Assembly (NCBI RefSeq): GCF_021513255.1
Contig: NZ_CP090977.1
Span: 2,108,001-2,172,000 of the forward strand
DNA length: 64,000 bases
Direction of reading: 5' to 3'
From: Planococcus sp. 107-1
GTDB taxonomy: Bacteria; Bacillota; Bacilli; Bacillales_A; Planococcaceae
In this document: positions 9,986 to 20,260 of the stretch, piece after piece
Position numbering within the stretch: the first letter of the stretch is position 1
How the letters are laid out: each line of letters opens with the position of its first letter
The notes under the pieces: generated by a model
Database searches by the model: none
What the model was told of the DNA's origin: nothing
What the model saw: the letters and a program-made list of their open reading frames with translations, nothing else
Translations under genes and position numbers: made by a program

Positions 9986-10014
9986 ATAGTACCACCAAAT
10001 CTTTTGTTCTGCAA
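9986..10014 (-). promoter_or_regulatory. Promoter for rplS
   Basis: Minus strand TTGCAG (10009-10014), 17 bases, TACTAT (9986-9991). It lies just past the trmD stop, giving rplS transcription separate from trmD. Confidence 0.7.
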
Positions 10015-10029
10015 GAGAAAATCTGCTTA

Positions 10030-10754
10030 TCATTTTTTATTTTTCAATGCTTCTAAAAGCTTTTCTTGCTTCGGCGTCAATTCAAGTTTTTCCAATAAAT
10101 CCGGTCGCCGCTCCAACGTCCGCAGCAAGCTTTGCTGCTCTCTCCACTCATCCACTTTCGCATGATTTCCTGAAGTTAAAACAGCCGGCACCTTCCAGCC
10201 CCGGAATTCTGCCGGACGGGTGTATTGCGGATGCTCCAGCATCCCGGTAGAGAACGAATCCTTAACAGGGGAATCCGAGTTCCCCAGCACCCCTGGAAGA
10301 AGTCTGACGACGCTGTCGATCACAGTCATTGCTGCCAGTTCCCCGCCAGTCAGCACAAAATCGCCGATTGAAATTTCATCCGTCACCAAATGCTCGCGGA
10401 TCCGTTCATCATATCCTTCATAATGGCCGCAGATGAAAATCAATTCCTCTTCTTTAGAAAGCTCTTCCGCTTTTGCCTGCGTAAAGCGCTCGCCTTGTGG
10501 ACACATGAGAATAACGCGGGTTTGCGTTCTTTTGCCACGGTTTCCACCGCATTAAAAATCGGCTCCGGCTTCAACACCATTCCGGCTCCTCCGCCAAACG
10601 GATAATCGTCCACTTGGCGTTTATTGTCCGCAAATTCCCGGATATCGACGATTTCCAGCGAAACCGCACTTTTTTCTTGGGCTTTTTTCAAAATAGATTG
10701 TTGGAAAACGCCTTCGAACATCGGCGGAAATAAAGAAAGCACATGTATATTCAT
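10030..10754 (-). CDS. trmD: tRNA (guanine-N1-)-methyltransferase TrmD (frameshifted here)
   Basis: TrmD makes m1G37 in tRNA and is essential. It is a SPOUT methyltransferase: the N-terminal half has [22 protein letters not shown] near residue 52, and the knot region [28 protein letters not shown] and PQYTRPAEF. The frame breaks at 10518-10520, a CCC on the coding strand; one more C restores [14 protein letters not shown]. Length then is about 241 residues, as expected. The start ATG overlaps the rimM stop (TGATG). A GTG one codon earlier is possible. Confidence 0.95.
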
Positions 10755-11269
10755 CACGATAACAAGCCTTCCAATACTTCGATGACGATTTTCTTTTCAT
10801 CAATATCGATTTCTTTTACGACATCTTCGATATAAGGGATGTAATGCTTCTTGCCTGTTTTCGGCGTGACTTCCCATACATCATTTGCTCCTGTTTCCAG
10901 AATTTCTGTGACGGTGCCGATTTCTTCGCCTTCAGTTGAAAATACGGTGCATTCCAAAATCTCATGATGGTAATAGGCATCGTCTTCCAATTCGGTCAGA
11001 TCATGTTCAGCGATCCGCAAATAGGATTCTTTGAATTCCTGCACATCATTGATGTTCGGATACCCTTCAAAAGTCACCAACTCAAAATTCTTATGCTGAC
11101 GATGGCTTGCAATCTTCACCATGATCGGTTTTTTGGCGTCTGGCTTGAATAAGCCCAGCTTTGTGCCAACCGCAAAACGCTCTTCCGGAAAATCAGTTCG
11201 GGACATGACCCGGACCTCGCCGCGAATGCCATGCGTATTGACGATTTTCCCTACATTAAACCACTTCAC
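10754..11269 (-). CDS. rimM: Ribosome maturation factor RimM
   Basis: RimM binds S19 and helps mature the 30S head. The N-terminal barrel carries [17 protein letters not shown], and the C-terminal PRC-barrel has [17 protein letters not shown] and [13 protein letters not shown] choose the GTG at 11267-11269 because AAGGGTG lies seven bases upstream and the family starts near this point; the six residues further upstream are unlikely. That gives 171 residues. It overlaps trmD by one base, as the rimM-trmD pair often does. Confidence 0.95.
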   Translation of the reverse strand: MKWFNVGKIVNTHGIRGEVRVMSRTDFPEERFAVGTKLGLFKPDAKKPIMVKIASHRQHKNFELVTFEGYPNINDVQEFKESYLRIAEHDLTELEDDAYYHHEILECTVFSTEGEEIGTVTEILETGANDVWEVTPKTGKKHYIPYIEDVVKEIDIDEKKIVIEVLEGLLS

Positions 11270-11302
11270 GCTAAAACACCCTTCCACTTCGGTTTTGGCT
11301 GC

Positions 11303-11336
11303 AAAAAAGGAAGGAACCTAGGCTCCTCCCTTTTTG
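11303..11336 (-). terminator. Terminator-like hairpin between khpA and rimM
   Basis: AAAAAGGGAGGA and TTCCTTCCTTTTTT pair with two G-U wobbles around a short loop, then T-rich on the minus strand. It starts right at the khpA stop and would reduce read-through into rimM-trmD. Confidence 0.7.
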
Positions 11337-11570
11337 TTAATCCACAATATCGACGTAAGTTTTTTTCTTATGATAATTGCCTGCTGCTGAATAGACCACT
11401 GAACGAATCGCTTTCGCAACACGCCCTTGTTTACCGATCACTTTCCCTGTATCTTCTGGATGCACGGAAAGCTTGTAGACGATACGGCTTGCGTTTTCGT
11501 CTGTTACAACTCGAACTTCATCCGGATGATCAACCAACGGTTTCACAATCGTTTCAATCAGCTGCTTCAT
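11337..11570 (-). CDS. khpA: RNA-binding KH-domain protein KhpA (YlqC)
   Basis: A 77-residue single KH domain. The GxxG loop is IGKQGRVAKAIRSVV near residue 44, preceded by VRVVTDENASRIVYKLSV. KhpA pairs with KhpB/Jag in Gram-positives and affects cell division and elongation. It lies 13 bases after rpsP, as in B. subtilis. The B. subtilis neighbour ylqD is not present between khpA and rimM here. Confidence 0.95.
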   Translation of the reverse strand: MKQLIETIVKPLVDHPDEVRVVTDENASRIVYKLSVHPEDTGKVIGKQGRVAKAIRSVVYSAAGNYHKKKTYVDIVD

Positions 11571-11583
11571 AAGAAAAACTCCC

Positions 11584-11856
11584 TTACTTGCTTAATTTTT
11601 CGTTATGGAATTTCTCCATAATGCCGTTTTGAGAAAACAAGTTGCGTACAGTGTCAGATGGTTTTGCACCATCATGAAGCCATTTCAACGCTAATTCTTC
11701 GTCGATTTTCACTTCAGCTGGAACTGTTAGCGGGTTGTAAGTACCTACTGTCTGGATTTGACGGCCGTCACGTGGAGCACGTGAATCAGCAACTACGATA
11801 CGGTAAAAAGGAGACTTTTTAGCTCCCATACGTTTCAAACGAATTTTTACTGCCAT
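11584..11856 (-). CDS. rpsP: 30S ribosomal protein S16
   Basis: A 90-residue S16: [20 protein letters not shown] at the start, then [12 protein letters not shown] and GTYNPLT, all diagnostic. The ATG has a GGAGGTG site. It is first of rpsP-khpA and has its own promoter. Confidence 0.98.
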   Translation of the reverse strand: MAVKIRLKRMGAKKSPFYRIVVADSRAPRDGRQIQTVGTYNPLTVPAEVKIDEELALKWLHDGAKPSDTVRNLFSQNGIMEKFHNEKLSK

Positions 11857-11894
11857 TTCTTAAAGCACCTCCGAATAGTTTCACACAAGATATT

Positions 11895-11923
11895 ATATTA
11901 GCAAGCTTTAAATAGTTTGTAAA
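11895..11923 (-). promoter_or_regulatory. Promoter for rpsP-khpA
   Basis: Minus strand TTTACA (11918-11923), 17 bases, TAATAT (11895-11900). A TATAAT four bases on is an alternative -10. The stretch is strongly A+T rich. Confidence 0.6.
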
Positions 11924-11948
11924 GTATTTTTTCTTAACACCTGAAAAT

Positions 11949-13304
11949 TTATTTAAAAAGTGAATCCAAACCAGGCATCGACATCTTCTTTTTGCCTTTT
12001 TGACTCATTCCAGACATCTGTTTCATCATCTTTTTCATGTCTTCGAATTGCTTTAAAAGGCGGTTGACGTCTTGGATCGTCGTGCCTGATCCCCGTGCAA
12101 TCCGTTTGCGGCGGTTTGCATTGATGATTTCAGGGGAAGTTTTCTCCTGCTTGGTCATCGAACGGATAATCGCTTCGACGCGCCCCATTTGGCTTTCATC
12201 CACTTTCGCGTTTTCAAGCCCTTTGATCTTATTCGCCCCTGGGAGCATTTTCAGAATTTCATCCAACGGCCCCATCTGTTTGACTTGCGTCAATTGATCA
12301 AGGAAATCATCGAATGTAAATGAAGACGTCCGGAATTTCTCTTCCATTTCCTTCGCTTTTGCTTCATCAATATTCGACTGTGCCTTTTCAATCAACGACA
12401 GCATATCGCCCATGCCTAAAATACGGGAAGCCATGCGTTCTGGATGGAACGGTTCAAGCGCATCCATTTTTTCGCCCATACCGACAAATTTAATCGGTTT
12501 CTGGGTAACCGAACGGATGGAAAGTGCAGCACCGCCTCGCGTATCGCCGTCGAGTTTCGTCAAAACGACTCCGGTGATGCCGATTGAATCATTGAAATTC
12601 TGCGCCACATTGACCGCATCTTGCCCGGTCATGGAATCCACGACCAAGAAAATTTCATCCGGTTCTTTCAAAGCACGGATATCCTTCAGCTCCTGCATCA
12701 AATCTTCATCAACGTGAAGACGTCCGGCTGTATCGATGATGACCGTATCCAAGTGCTCTTGTTTTGCATATTCGATTGCCTGGCGCGAAATCTCGACGGG
12801 CGAGATATCTGTGCCTTTTGAAAATACCGGCAATGACAATTGCTTGCCGATCGTTTCCAATTGCTGGATCGCCGCTGGGCGATAGACGTCTGCTGCAACC
12901 AATAGGGGCTTGCGGTTGTTCTTTTTGCGCAATTGGCTGGCAAGTTTGCCGGTCGTCGTCGTTTTACCGGCCCCTTGAAGGCCGACCATCATAATCACTG
13001 TCGGCTGTTTGGTTGAGAACTCGATCTTGCTTTGTTCTCCGCCCATCAATTCCGTCAATTCATCTTTAACGATTTTAACGACCTGCTGGCCTGGCGTTAA
13101 ACTTTGCATAACGTCTTGCCCAACAGCGCGTTCACTGACTTTCTTCACGAACTCTTTGACTACTTTTAAGTTAACATCCGCTTCGATTAATGCGAAGCGG
13201 ACTTCGCGCATCATTTCTTTTACATCTGCTTCAGACACTTTCCCTTTGCCTTTGATCTTTTGGATGGTGCCTTGCAGACGTTCAGCTAAGCCTTCAAATG
13301 CCAC
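11949..13304 (-). CDS. ffh: Signal recognition particle protein Ffh (SRP54)
   Basis: GTPase that binds signal sequences with 4.5S RNA and docks with FtsY. NG domain: GLQGAGKTTTTGKLA near residue 108, DVYRPAAIQQLE, DTAGRLHVDE near 190, TKLDGDTRGGAALS near 248. The C-terminal M domain is methionine rich and has RIARGSGTTIQDVNRLLKQF and a run of MKKMMKQMSGM. Length 451, standard. The start is GTG at 13302-13304 after GGAGGCGG. ylxM lies 12 bases upstream in the same operon. Confidence 0.98.
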   Translation of the reverse strand: MAFEGLAERLQGTIQKIKGKGKVSEADVKEMMREVRFALIEADVNLKVVKEFVKKVSERAVGQDVMQSLTPGQQVVKIVKDELTELMGGEQSKIEFSTKQPTVIMMVGLQGAGKTTTTGKLASQLRKKNNRKPLLVAADVYRPAAIQQLETIGKQLSLPVFSKGTDISPVEISRQAIEYAKQEHLDTVIIDTAGRLHVDEDLMQELKDIRALKEPDEIFLVVDSMTGQDAVNVAQNFNDSIGITGVVLTKLDGDTRGGAALSIRSVTQKPIKFVGMGEKMDALEPFHPERMASRILGMGDMLSLIEKAQSNIDEAKAKEMEEKFRTSSFTFDDFLDQLTQVKQMGPLDEILKMLPGANKIKGLENAKVDESQMGRVEAIIRSMTKQEKTSPEIINANRRKRIARGSGTTIQDVNRLLKQFEDMKKMMKQMSGMSQKGKKKMSMPGLDSLFK

Positions 13305-13316
13305 TATTTCCGCCTC

Positions 13317-13643
13317 CTAATCCAACTCTTTTAATTGATTGAGAAATTCCCGGACACGATCTTCTGTAATCGGCTCTTTTTCAAATTCCGCAACCAATTC
13401 CTGGCGCTTTTGGAACTTCCCGAATAATTGCAGCTTCGCTTCGTACTCTTCAAGCATCGCTTCGGTCCGGCGGATATTATCATAGACCGCTTGCCTGGTG
13501 ATGTCGTAAGCCTCGGCTATTTCCCCTAATGAATGATCGTCCAAATAATAGAGCATCATATAGCTCCGTTGCTTGGGCGTCAGCAACTCCTGATAGAAAT
13601 CAAACAAATAATTCATGCGTGTCGTTTTTTCCAATCCCATCAT
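13317..13643 (-). CDS. ylxM: Putative DNA-binding/SRP accessory protein YlxM
   Basis: A 108-residue helix-turn-helix protein of the UPF0122 family ([29 protein letters not shown] near residues 28-58). The family is found just before ffh, and its streptococcal member assists SRP RNA and FtsY. MM at the start leaves two possible ATG codons. It has its own promoter at 13673-13701 and leads the ylxM-ffh transcript. Confidence 0.93.
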   Translation of the reverse strand: MMGLEKTTRMNYLFDFYQELLTPKQRSYMMLYYLDDHSLGEIAEAYDITRQAVYDNIRRTEAMLEEYEAKLQLFGKFQKRQELVAEFEKEPITEDRVREFLNQLKELD

Positions 13644-13672
13644 CGCTGCTCACCTCACCTGCTCTACTGACA

Positions 13673-13701
13673 ACAATACTGAAAACTCCATATTCCGTCA
13701 A
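13673..13701 (-). promoter_or_regulatory. Promoter for ylxM-ffh
   Basis: Minus strand TTGACG (13696-13701), 17 bases, TATTGT (13673-13678). The -35 overlaps the region just after the ftsY stop; no terminator is visible between the two genes. Confidence 0.65.
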
Positions 13702-13707
13702 GTAATT

Positions 13708-14718
13708 TTACTTGTCTGCCTCTTCCATCTCTTCTTCTTTATCAAGCCCTTCTGCAAATAGGCCGTAAACGTATTTTTGCGGGTCGAACGGCTGCAAATC
13801 ATTCATTTGCTCGCCAAGACCGACAAACTTCACCGGAATGTTCAGCTTTTGGCGAATCGCTAAAACGATGCCGCCTTTTGCCGTACCGTCCAGTTTTGTC
13901 AGGACAATCCCTGTTACGTTCGTCACTTCTTTAAAGGTCTGTGCTTGCACCAAAGCGTTCTGGCCCGTCGTTGCATCAAGCGCCAACAGCACTTCATGCG
14001 GCGCTCCCGGGATTTCACGCGAAATCACACGATGGACTTTTTCCAGTTCATTCATCAAATTGACTTTGTTTTGAAGGCGGCCTGCCGTATCGCAGATCAG
14101 CACATCGACACCGCGCGATTTTGCTGCACGGACAGCGTCATACATGACAGCAGCAGGATCCGAGCCTTCGCTTTGTTTGATGACATCGACGCCGACGCGC
14201 TGACCCCAAATATCCAATTGCTCAATTGCCCCTGCACGGAACGTGTCTCCGGCTGCAAGCAGCACGGATTTCCCTTCATTTTTGAGGCGGTGAGCCAATT
14301 TGCCGATTGTCGTCGTCTTGCCGACGCCGTTTACGCCGACGAACAAAATCACCGTTAAGCCATCAGCAAATTTCAGTTCATTGATTTCTTCTTCGCCGCC
14401 TTGGTAGATCTCCACTAATTTCTCCGAGATGACCGATTGGACGTGTGATGTATCTTTTACGTTTTGGCGTTTCACTTCAAAGCGCAGCTGATCCATCAAC
14501 TCCATGACCGTTTCAAAACCGACATCCGCCTGAAGCAGGATTTCTTCCAGTTCCTCGAAGAAATCCTCATCCACTTTGCGGTATCTAGCTACCAAATCAT
14601 TGATTTTCGAGGTAAATCCAGTACGGGTTTTTGTTAACCCCTCTTTATATTTCTCTGTCGACTCTTCCGCTTCCGCGTTGCCGGCAAATTTATCTTTTAA
14701 CTTTTTAAAGAAACTCAC
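13708..14718 (-). CDS. ftsY: Signal recognition particle receptor FtsY
   Basis: Membrane-associated SRP receptor GTPase. The 336-residue protein has a short charged A region, then the NG domain: GVNGVGKTTTIGKLA near residue 130, DTFRAGAIEQLDIW, DTAGRLQNKVNLMNEL, TKLDGTAKGGIVLA near 275, GLGEQMNDLQPF. The start codon is GTG after AAAAAGGAG. smc ends 14 bases upstream, giving the conserved rnc-smc-ftsY order. Confidence 0.98.
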   Translation of the reverse strand: MSFFKKLKDKFAGNAEAEESTEKYKEGLTKTRTGFTSKINDLVARYRKVDEDFFEELEEILLQADVGFETVMELMDQLRFEVKRQNVKDTSHVQSVISEKLVEIYQGGEEEINELKFADGLTVILFVGVNGVGKTTTIGKLAHRLKNEGKSVLLAAGDTFRAGAIEQLDIWGQRVGVDVIKQSEGSDPAAVMYDAVRAAKSRGVDVLICDTAGRLQNKVNLMNELEKVHRVISREIPGAPHEVLLALDATTGQNALVQAQTFKEVTNVTGIVLTKLDGTAKGGIVLAIRQKLNIPVKFVGLGEQMNDLQPFDPQKYVYGLFAEGLDKEEEMEEADK

Positions 14719-14732
14719 AAAACCACTCCTTT

Positions 14733-17700
14733 TTAAATTTCTTCCTGCAGCTTAACAGAAACCAGTTTGGAAATCCCGGACTCCTGCATCGTGATGCCGT
14801 AAAGCACATCTGCGCCTTCCATCGTCCCTTTGCGGTGCGTGATGACGATGAATTGGGTGTCTTCGCTGAATTTCTTTAAATACTGGCTGTAGCGGACAAC
14901 GTTTGACTCATCAAGCGCCGCCTCCACTTCATCCAATACGCAGAACGGGACGGGACGGACTTTCAAGATCGCAAATAACAGCGCAATGGCCGTCAACGCC
15001 CGTTCGCCTCCGGACAATAAATTCAGGTTTTGAAGTTTTTTGCCAGGAGGCTGTGCAATAATGTCCACACCCGTCATCAATAAATCGCTCGGATCGGTCA
15101 AAACGAGGTCCGCTGCGCCGCCGCCGAACAATTCTTTGAAAACGCACTGGAACTGCTTGCGGATTGCATGGAATGTTTCATCGAAACGGCTAGTCATTTC
15201 TTCATCCATTTCTCCGATCACTGTGCGCAGCGTATCTTTCGCTTCGTTCAAATCATTTCGCTGGTCGGTCAAGAACGTGTGGCGTTCAGATACGTGATCG
15301 AATTCTTCAATGGCTCCAATATTAACCGGCCCTAATTCTTCGATTGATTGCTTCAGCAATTTCACTTTCTTGCGGACGTTCTCTTCTTCATCTTTCAAAT
15401 CGAATTGCTTCGCTTGTTCCAGTGAAAGTTGATAAACATTTTCCAATTGGGCAAGGAAAGTTTGGATTTGAACGTCTATCCGAGTCGACTTCACTTCACA
15501 GATGCGAATCGCTTCGACGAAGCCTTTATAGAGGCGCTGCAGTTCTTTCAAACTTTCCTCCAGCCCGTTCATTTCTGTTTGGCTCGCCAGGCGTTCTGCC
15601 TTCAAAGCTTCGATAGCCGCTTGCTCCACTTGTTTCTTTTGGGACCATTTTGAAATCTCTGCCAGGATCTCTTCATCCGAATAAACCTTAGCGGCTTCTT
15701 CCGATTGAATCCAATCCAATTCTTTTTGAAGATCCTGCAATTTGCGGTCGCTCTTCAATTTACGCTCAAGAAGCTCCGCTTCGCTTTGGACTAATTGGGA
15801 TACGCGTTCTTTGACGACTGCGTATAAAGATTTTTGGTCAGCCAGTTTTGCCATCACAGCATCCCGTGCTGTTTCGTTTTGCTGCTTGAAATACGACAAT
15901 TCATCGATCTGGGAAGAAACCGAAACAAGTTCTTCCCCGATTTCACCGAGGCGTTCAGCTGCTGTTTCTTTTCGCTTCGCCACTTCGGTCAGATCAAAAT
16001 CTTTATTGCTTTGTTCTGCCTGGAATAAACGAAAACGGTCCTTCGTCGATTTCAACACGGCATCAACTTCACGCAAAGTCATCGCGCGTTCCGCTTCTAA
16101 ATCACGGTATTTTTCACCTTCAGAACGCAGGTTGTTCAAGTGCTGCTCCGTTTCATGGACTTGCGACTGCTCTTGGCTCACCGTTTTCTCTGCCTGGACG
16201 ATGGTTTCCGCAAGCTCAGCCGATTGAAGGATCAATTGCTCAAGCTCCGCTTTTCTCGTGAAAAACGAGGCCCCGGTTTTATTGGCGCCGCCGGTCATCG
16301 AACCGCCGGCATTGACAACATCCCCTTCGAGGGTGACGACACGGTAACGGCTCATGGTCAATTTAGAAATGGCCGAAGCCCCTTTTAAGTCTTTTGCCAC
16401 AATGACGTTCCCGAGCAGGTTTTCGATAATCATTTGGTAATGCGGATCGTAGCTGACAAGCTCATAAGCCATGTTGACGAACGAAGGATGCTGCTTGATG
16501 GCCGAAATGGAAGACTCCGCAATTTTGCGGGATTTCATCACCGTCATCGGCAAGAACGTCGAACGTCCAGCCCGCTTATTGCGGAGGAATTCGATCGCTG
16601 AACGGGCATGCTGCTCATTTTCGGTAATGATATGCTGGCTCGAGGCCCCTAAAGCGGTTTCAATCGCTTTTGCGTAGCTTTGGTCCACTTGTGCGATTTC
16701 CGCTACAGCTCCAACGATTCCATCGAGCAAGCCTTTATCGCGGGCGACGAGCACTTCACGAACGCCTTGGAAGAACCCGGAGAAATCCGCCTCCAATTCC
16801 TGCAAAGTCTGAATGCGCGCACCTAATTGCTTCTGGGACTGGTAGGCTTGGAAAAGCATCGATTGCTTCTTCTCATATGCTGCTTTGAGTTCCATAAAAG
16901 TGTTTTCTGTCGTTTTATAAAGTGCCCGTTTTTCAGCCAGAAGCTTTTGGATTTCTTGATGTTTCTTTTCTGCATGGGCCTTCTCGGTTTCCAGTTTAGC
17001 AAGTTCTTTCGAAAAGTCCGCTTGCTGCACAGCAATGCGGCTGCTCGATTCCGATAATTGCAATTCCTGAAGTTCCAGGTTTTTCAATTCGTTCCGGACT
17101 GTCGCCTGTTCATTCATCAATTCGATATAAACCGATTTCTGTGATTCGATGTCTTCTTCGATATCCCCAGGTGTCCGGTTTAATTGATCTTGCAATTGCT
17201 TGATAGCAATTTGGGCTTTTCGCTGTTCGGCTTTGCGTTCTTCCAACAGGTGCAATTGAGCCCCATGCTTTTGCTGCAGCTGACTGTTCTCCTCTTGTTC
17301 AGCAGCTAATGTATCTTGAAGCTGCTGCGCTTGCCGGTGAGCGTTGTTCTTCTTTTCCGACATCAATAATTTGCGGCCTTCCCATTTCTCAGTTTCGCCG
17401 CTCGCTTGCACTAAGCGGTTTTGGGAAGCGTCAATTTCAGTATCCAATTGGGCTAATGAACGGCGAATCTTTTTAACTGCCTGTTCTTTTTCTTCAATTT
17501 CCTGGCCCAATTGCTGTTCTTTTTCTGAATGGTTTTTTGTATCTTCCTTCAGTGAAGCCATTTCCTCTTCAAGGCGGCTAATATCAAAAGCCAATAGCGC
17601 AATATCTGCATCTTTCAGCTGCTCGCTCATATCCAGGTAATCGCGCGCTGTTGAAGCTTGTATTTGAAGCGGCTCCATCCGGCTATCCAGCTCATGCAGG

Positions 17701-18280
17701 ATATCGAGCACACGATTCAGGTTTTCATCGGTTTCATTCAGCTTCAGCTCCGCTTTTCGTTTGCGCTGCTTGTATTTCAAAACACCAGCCGCTTCTTCAA
17801 AAATCGAACGGCGTTCTTCTGCTTTGCTGTTTAAGATTTGATCGACGCGCCCCTGGGAAATGATTGAAAAAGCCTCTTTTCCAAGGCCGGAATCCATAAA
17901 CAAATCCGTAATGTCTTTTAAGCGGCAATTTTGTTTATTGAGCAGATACGCACTTTCGCCACTTCGAAAAACCCTCCGAGTTACACTGATCTCACTGTAA
18001 TCGAGAGGGAAACGGCCATCCGTATTATCGAGTATTAACGTAACTTCTGCAAAATTCAGGGCTTTTCTTGAATCGCTGCCTCCGAAGATGACATCTTCCA
18101 TTTTCGCCCGCGCAATGATTTGGCGGATTGTTCGCCGAGCACCCAACGGATGGCATCGGTCACATTGCTTTTTCCGCTGCCGTTGGGGCCGACTACCGCG
18201 GTTACACCTGGAACAAAATCGATGCCGATGCGATCGGCAAAGGATTTGAACCCCATAATTTCTAATCTTTTCAAAAACAT
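14733..18280 (-). CDS. smc: Chromosome partition protein Smc (frameshifted here)
   Basis: SMC ATPase that organises the chromosome with ScpA and ScpB. The start [17 protein letters not shown] is the family N-terminus, with Walker [10 protein letters not shown] near residue 32. Long coiled coils flank a hinge around [13 protein letters not shown] and [10 protein letters not shown]. The C-terminal head has the signature [14 protein letters not shown] and Walker [14 protein letters not shown]. The frame breaks at 18107-18109 (GGG on the coding strand); one more G restores [13 protein letters not shown]. The repaired protein is about 1182 residues, the normal size. The start ATG overlaps the rnc stop by one base (TAATG). 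Confidence 0.96.
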
Positions 18281-19038
18281 TATTGATCCTCCACTGCTTC
18301 CTGCAATTTTTGGATTGCCAGTTTAGCTGCTTGTTGTTCCGCCTCTTTTTTTGAGCGGCCATTTCCGATTCCTAATTCTTTCTCTGCCAGCGACACCGCG
18401 TCACGAAAATGCGGCTATGGGCTGGACCTTTTTCTTCAATGATTTCATAGCTCAATGCACCATTGTTCTTTTGCTGCACCAACTCCTGCAATTGGCTTTT
18501 ATAATCCATCACATGCGAAAAAGCACCGGTTTCCACTTTAGGAAACAAGACGATATCCAAAAATGCCACTACCGGCTCCAACCCTTGATCCAAGTAAAGA
18601 GCTCCGATAAAGGATTCAAACACATCCGCTAAAAGCGCTGGACGAGTACGCCCTCCTGTCAATTCTTCCCCTTTTCCAAGAAGAATATATTGGCCGAAGT
18701 CCAACTCATTGGCAAACAAAACCAAAGAAGGCTCACAAACGATTGCGGCTCGCAATTTGGTCAATTCCCCTTCGCTCATTTGTGGATATTTCGAAAACAA
18801 GTAATGGGATACCGATAATTCCAAGACAGCATCGCCTAAAAATTCCAGGCGTTCATTGTCTGTATAATATCTTCTCCGATGCTCATTCACATAAGATGAA
18901 TGCGTGAATGCTTGATAAAGCAATGCAGGTTGCTTGAAATGGATATTCAATTGTTCTTGCAGCTCATTAAATGCGGCACGCTCCGTTTCTTTTAGCGTTC
19001 CGTTTTTCTGCTGGGTAGGTTTTCTTTTTCATTGCCAT
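18280..19038 (-). CDS. rnc: Ribonuclease III (two frameshifts here)
   Basis: Double-stranded-RNA endonuclease for rRNA and mRNA maturation. The RNase III signature [14 protein letters not shown] and [32 protein letters not shown] are intact. The double-stranded-RNA-binding domain follows [12 protein letters not shown]. At 18396-18397 one G is missing on the coding strand; adding it restores [27 protein letters not shown] up to a TAA that overlaps smc. Near the start, one surplus A in runs at 19022-19029 separates ATG 19036-19038 (AAGGAAGG site) from the body. Repaired length is about 252 residues. If the N-terminal shift is wrong, a TTG at 18948-18950 is the fallback start. Confidence 0.9.
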
Positions 19039-19072
19039 CTTTTATCTGCCTTCCTTTGACGTTCTTCGTTTA

Positions 19073-19101
19073 ATTTTACCTTTTTTCAAGGCATTGTGCA
19101 A
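19073..19101 (-). promoter_or_regulatory. Promoter for rnc-smc-ftsY
   Basis: Minus strand TTGCAC (19096-19101), 17 bases, TAAAAT (19073-19078), 35 bases before the rnc ATG and after the acpP terminator. Confidence 0.7.
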
Positions 19102-19148
19102 AAAATGTATAAACTGTGCTGTCTCTGTTCTTTTGCCAGCGGAAGCAT

Positions 19149-19195
19149 TAAAAAGCCAATGAAGAAAAAGCATGGCCTTTTCCTCATTGGCTTTA
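19149..19195 (-). terminator. Terminator after acpP
   Basis: Long hairpin: AAAGCCAATGA on one side and TCATTGGCTTT on the other, with a second paired part GAAAA/TTTTC, then T-rich on the minus strand. Confidence 0.88.
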
Positions 19196-19236
19196 TATTT
19201 CGGCTCATTTGACAGCCCTCTATATTTCGAAAAATA

Positions 19237-19473
19237 TTATGCTTGTTTTTTCTCAATATAAGTTACTGCGTCGCCTACTGTAGACATGCCTTCCGCGTCT
19301 TCGTCAGAAATTTCCATGTCGAATTCGTCTTCAAGTTCCATAACCAATTCAACCACGTCCAAAGAATCCGCTCCTAGGTCACCAGTGAATGAAGCTTCAA
19401 GTTTCACTTCGTTCTCTTCTACTCCAAGACGATCCACGATTACTTTTGTTACTCTCTCTAGTACTGTTGCCAA
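19237..19473 (-). CDS. acpP: Acyl carrier protein
   Basis: Carries growing acyl chains on 4'-phosphopantetheine. The modified serine is in [18 protein letters not shown] near residue 36. Start: the TTG at 19471-19473, giving [25 protein letters not shown] lies eight bases upstream, and the frame extending three codons further is not needed. 78 residues, acidic, standard. It closes the fapR-plsX-fabD-fabG-acpP cluster and is followed by a strong terminator. Confidence 0.97.
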   Translation of the reverse strand: MATVLERVTKVIVDRLGVEENEVKLEASFTGDLGADSLDVVELVMELEDEFDMEISDEDAEGMSTVGDAVTYIEKKQA

Positions 19474-19513
19474 TGTCGTCACCTCCCCTCAAATCAGTAT
19501 ACAAAATTTCCTG

Positions 19514-20260
19514 CTACATGACCATTCCACCATCAAGATGAAGGGTTTGGCCAGTCATATAAGAAGAATCGTCAGATGCCAGGAATAAAGCCGCTTTCGC
19601 CACTTCTTCCGGCTTGCCGAAACGCCCTAACGGAATTTGGGAAAGCATCGCCTTTTGGATATCGTCCCCTAAAGCATCCGTCATATCCGTCGTGATAAAT
19701 CCTGGCGCTACGGCATTAGCCGTAATATTGCGGCTCGCAAGTTCCCGTGCTGTCGTCTTCGTCAAGCCGATCACGCCCGCTTTAGCGGCTACGTAGTTTG
19801 CCTGTCCGGCATTGCCCATGACGCCGACAATCGACGCAATATTAATGATTCTGCCTGCCTGCTGCTTCATCATTTGGCGCGTAACGCCTTTTGTGCAAAT
19901 GAAGACGCCTTTTAAATTCGTATTGATGACGTCATCCCATTCGTCGTCTTTCATGCGCATCATCAAGTTATCACGCGTGATTCCTGCGTTGTTAACAAGA
20001 ATATCAATGGAACCAAATGCTTTCATCGTTTCATCAATCATTGATTTGACCGCATCGGAATCGGAAACATTGGCTTTAACCGCAATGGCTTCTCCGCCCT
20101 TTTCCTGAATCTCCGCTACAACCGCTTCCGCTTTTTCTTGGCTGCCGCTATAGTTCACAACCACTTTTGCGCCGGCTTCTGAAAATTTGCGGGCGATTTC
20201 AGCGCCGATTCCTCTCGACGCTCCCGTAATAATCGCCGTTTTGCCTGCAAGTTTGCTCAT
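19514..20260 (-). CDS. fabG: 3-oxoacyl-[acyl-carrier-protein] reductase FabG
   Basis: NADPH-dependent short-chain reductase of the fatty acid cycle. [12 protein letters not shown] near residue 14 binds the cofactor, NNAGITRDN near 89 is diagnostic, and the catalytic Ser-Tyr-Lys set is in INIASIVG and [11 protein letters not shown]. 248 residues. The start overlaps the fabD stop (ATGA), so the pair is translationally coupled. Confidence 0.98.
   Translation of the reverse strand: MSKLAGKTAIITGASRGIGAEIARKFSEAGAKVVVNYSGSQEKAEAVVAEIQEKGGEAIAVKANVSDSDAVKSMIDETMKAFGSIDILVNNAGITRDNLMMRMKDDEWDDVINTNLKGVFICTKGVTRQMMKQQAGRIINIASIVGVMGNAGQANYVAAKAGVIGLTKTTARELASRNITANAVAPGFITTDMTDALGDDIQKAMLSQIPLGRFGKPEEVAKAALFLASDDSSYMTGQTLHLDGGMVM

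Noticed and set aside
18281..18362. Long N-terminal extension of the smc reading frame up to 18362
   Set aside because: It reads rnc and smc codons out of frame; the true SMC start with Walker A is in another frame at 18280.
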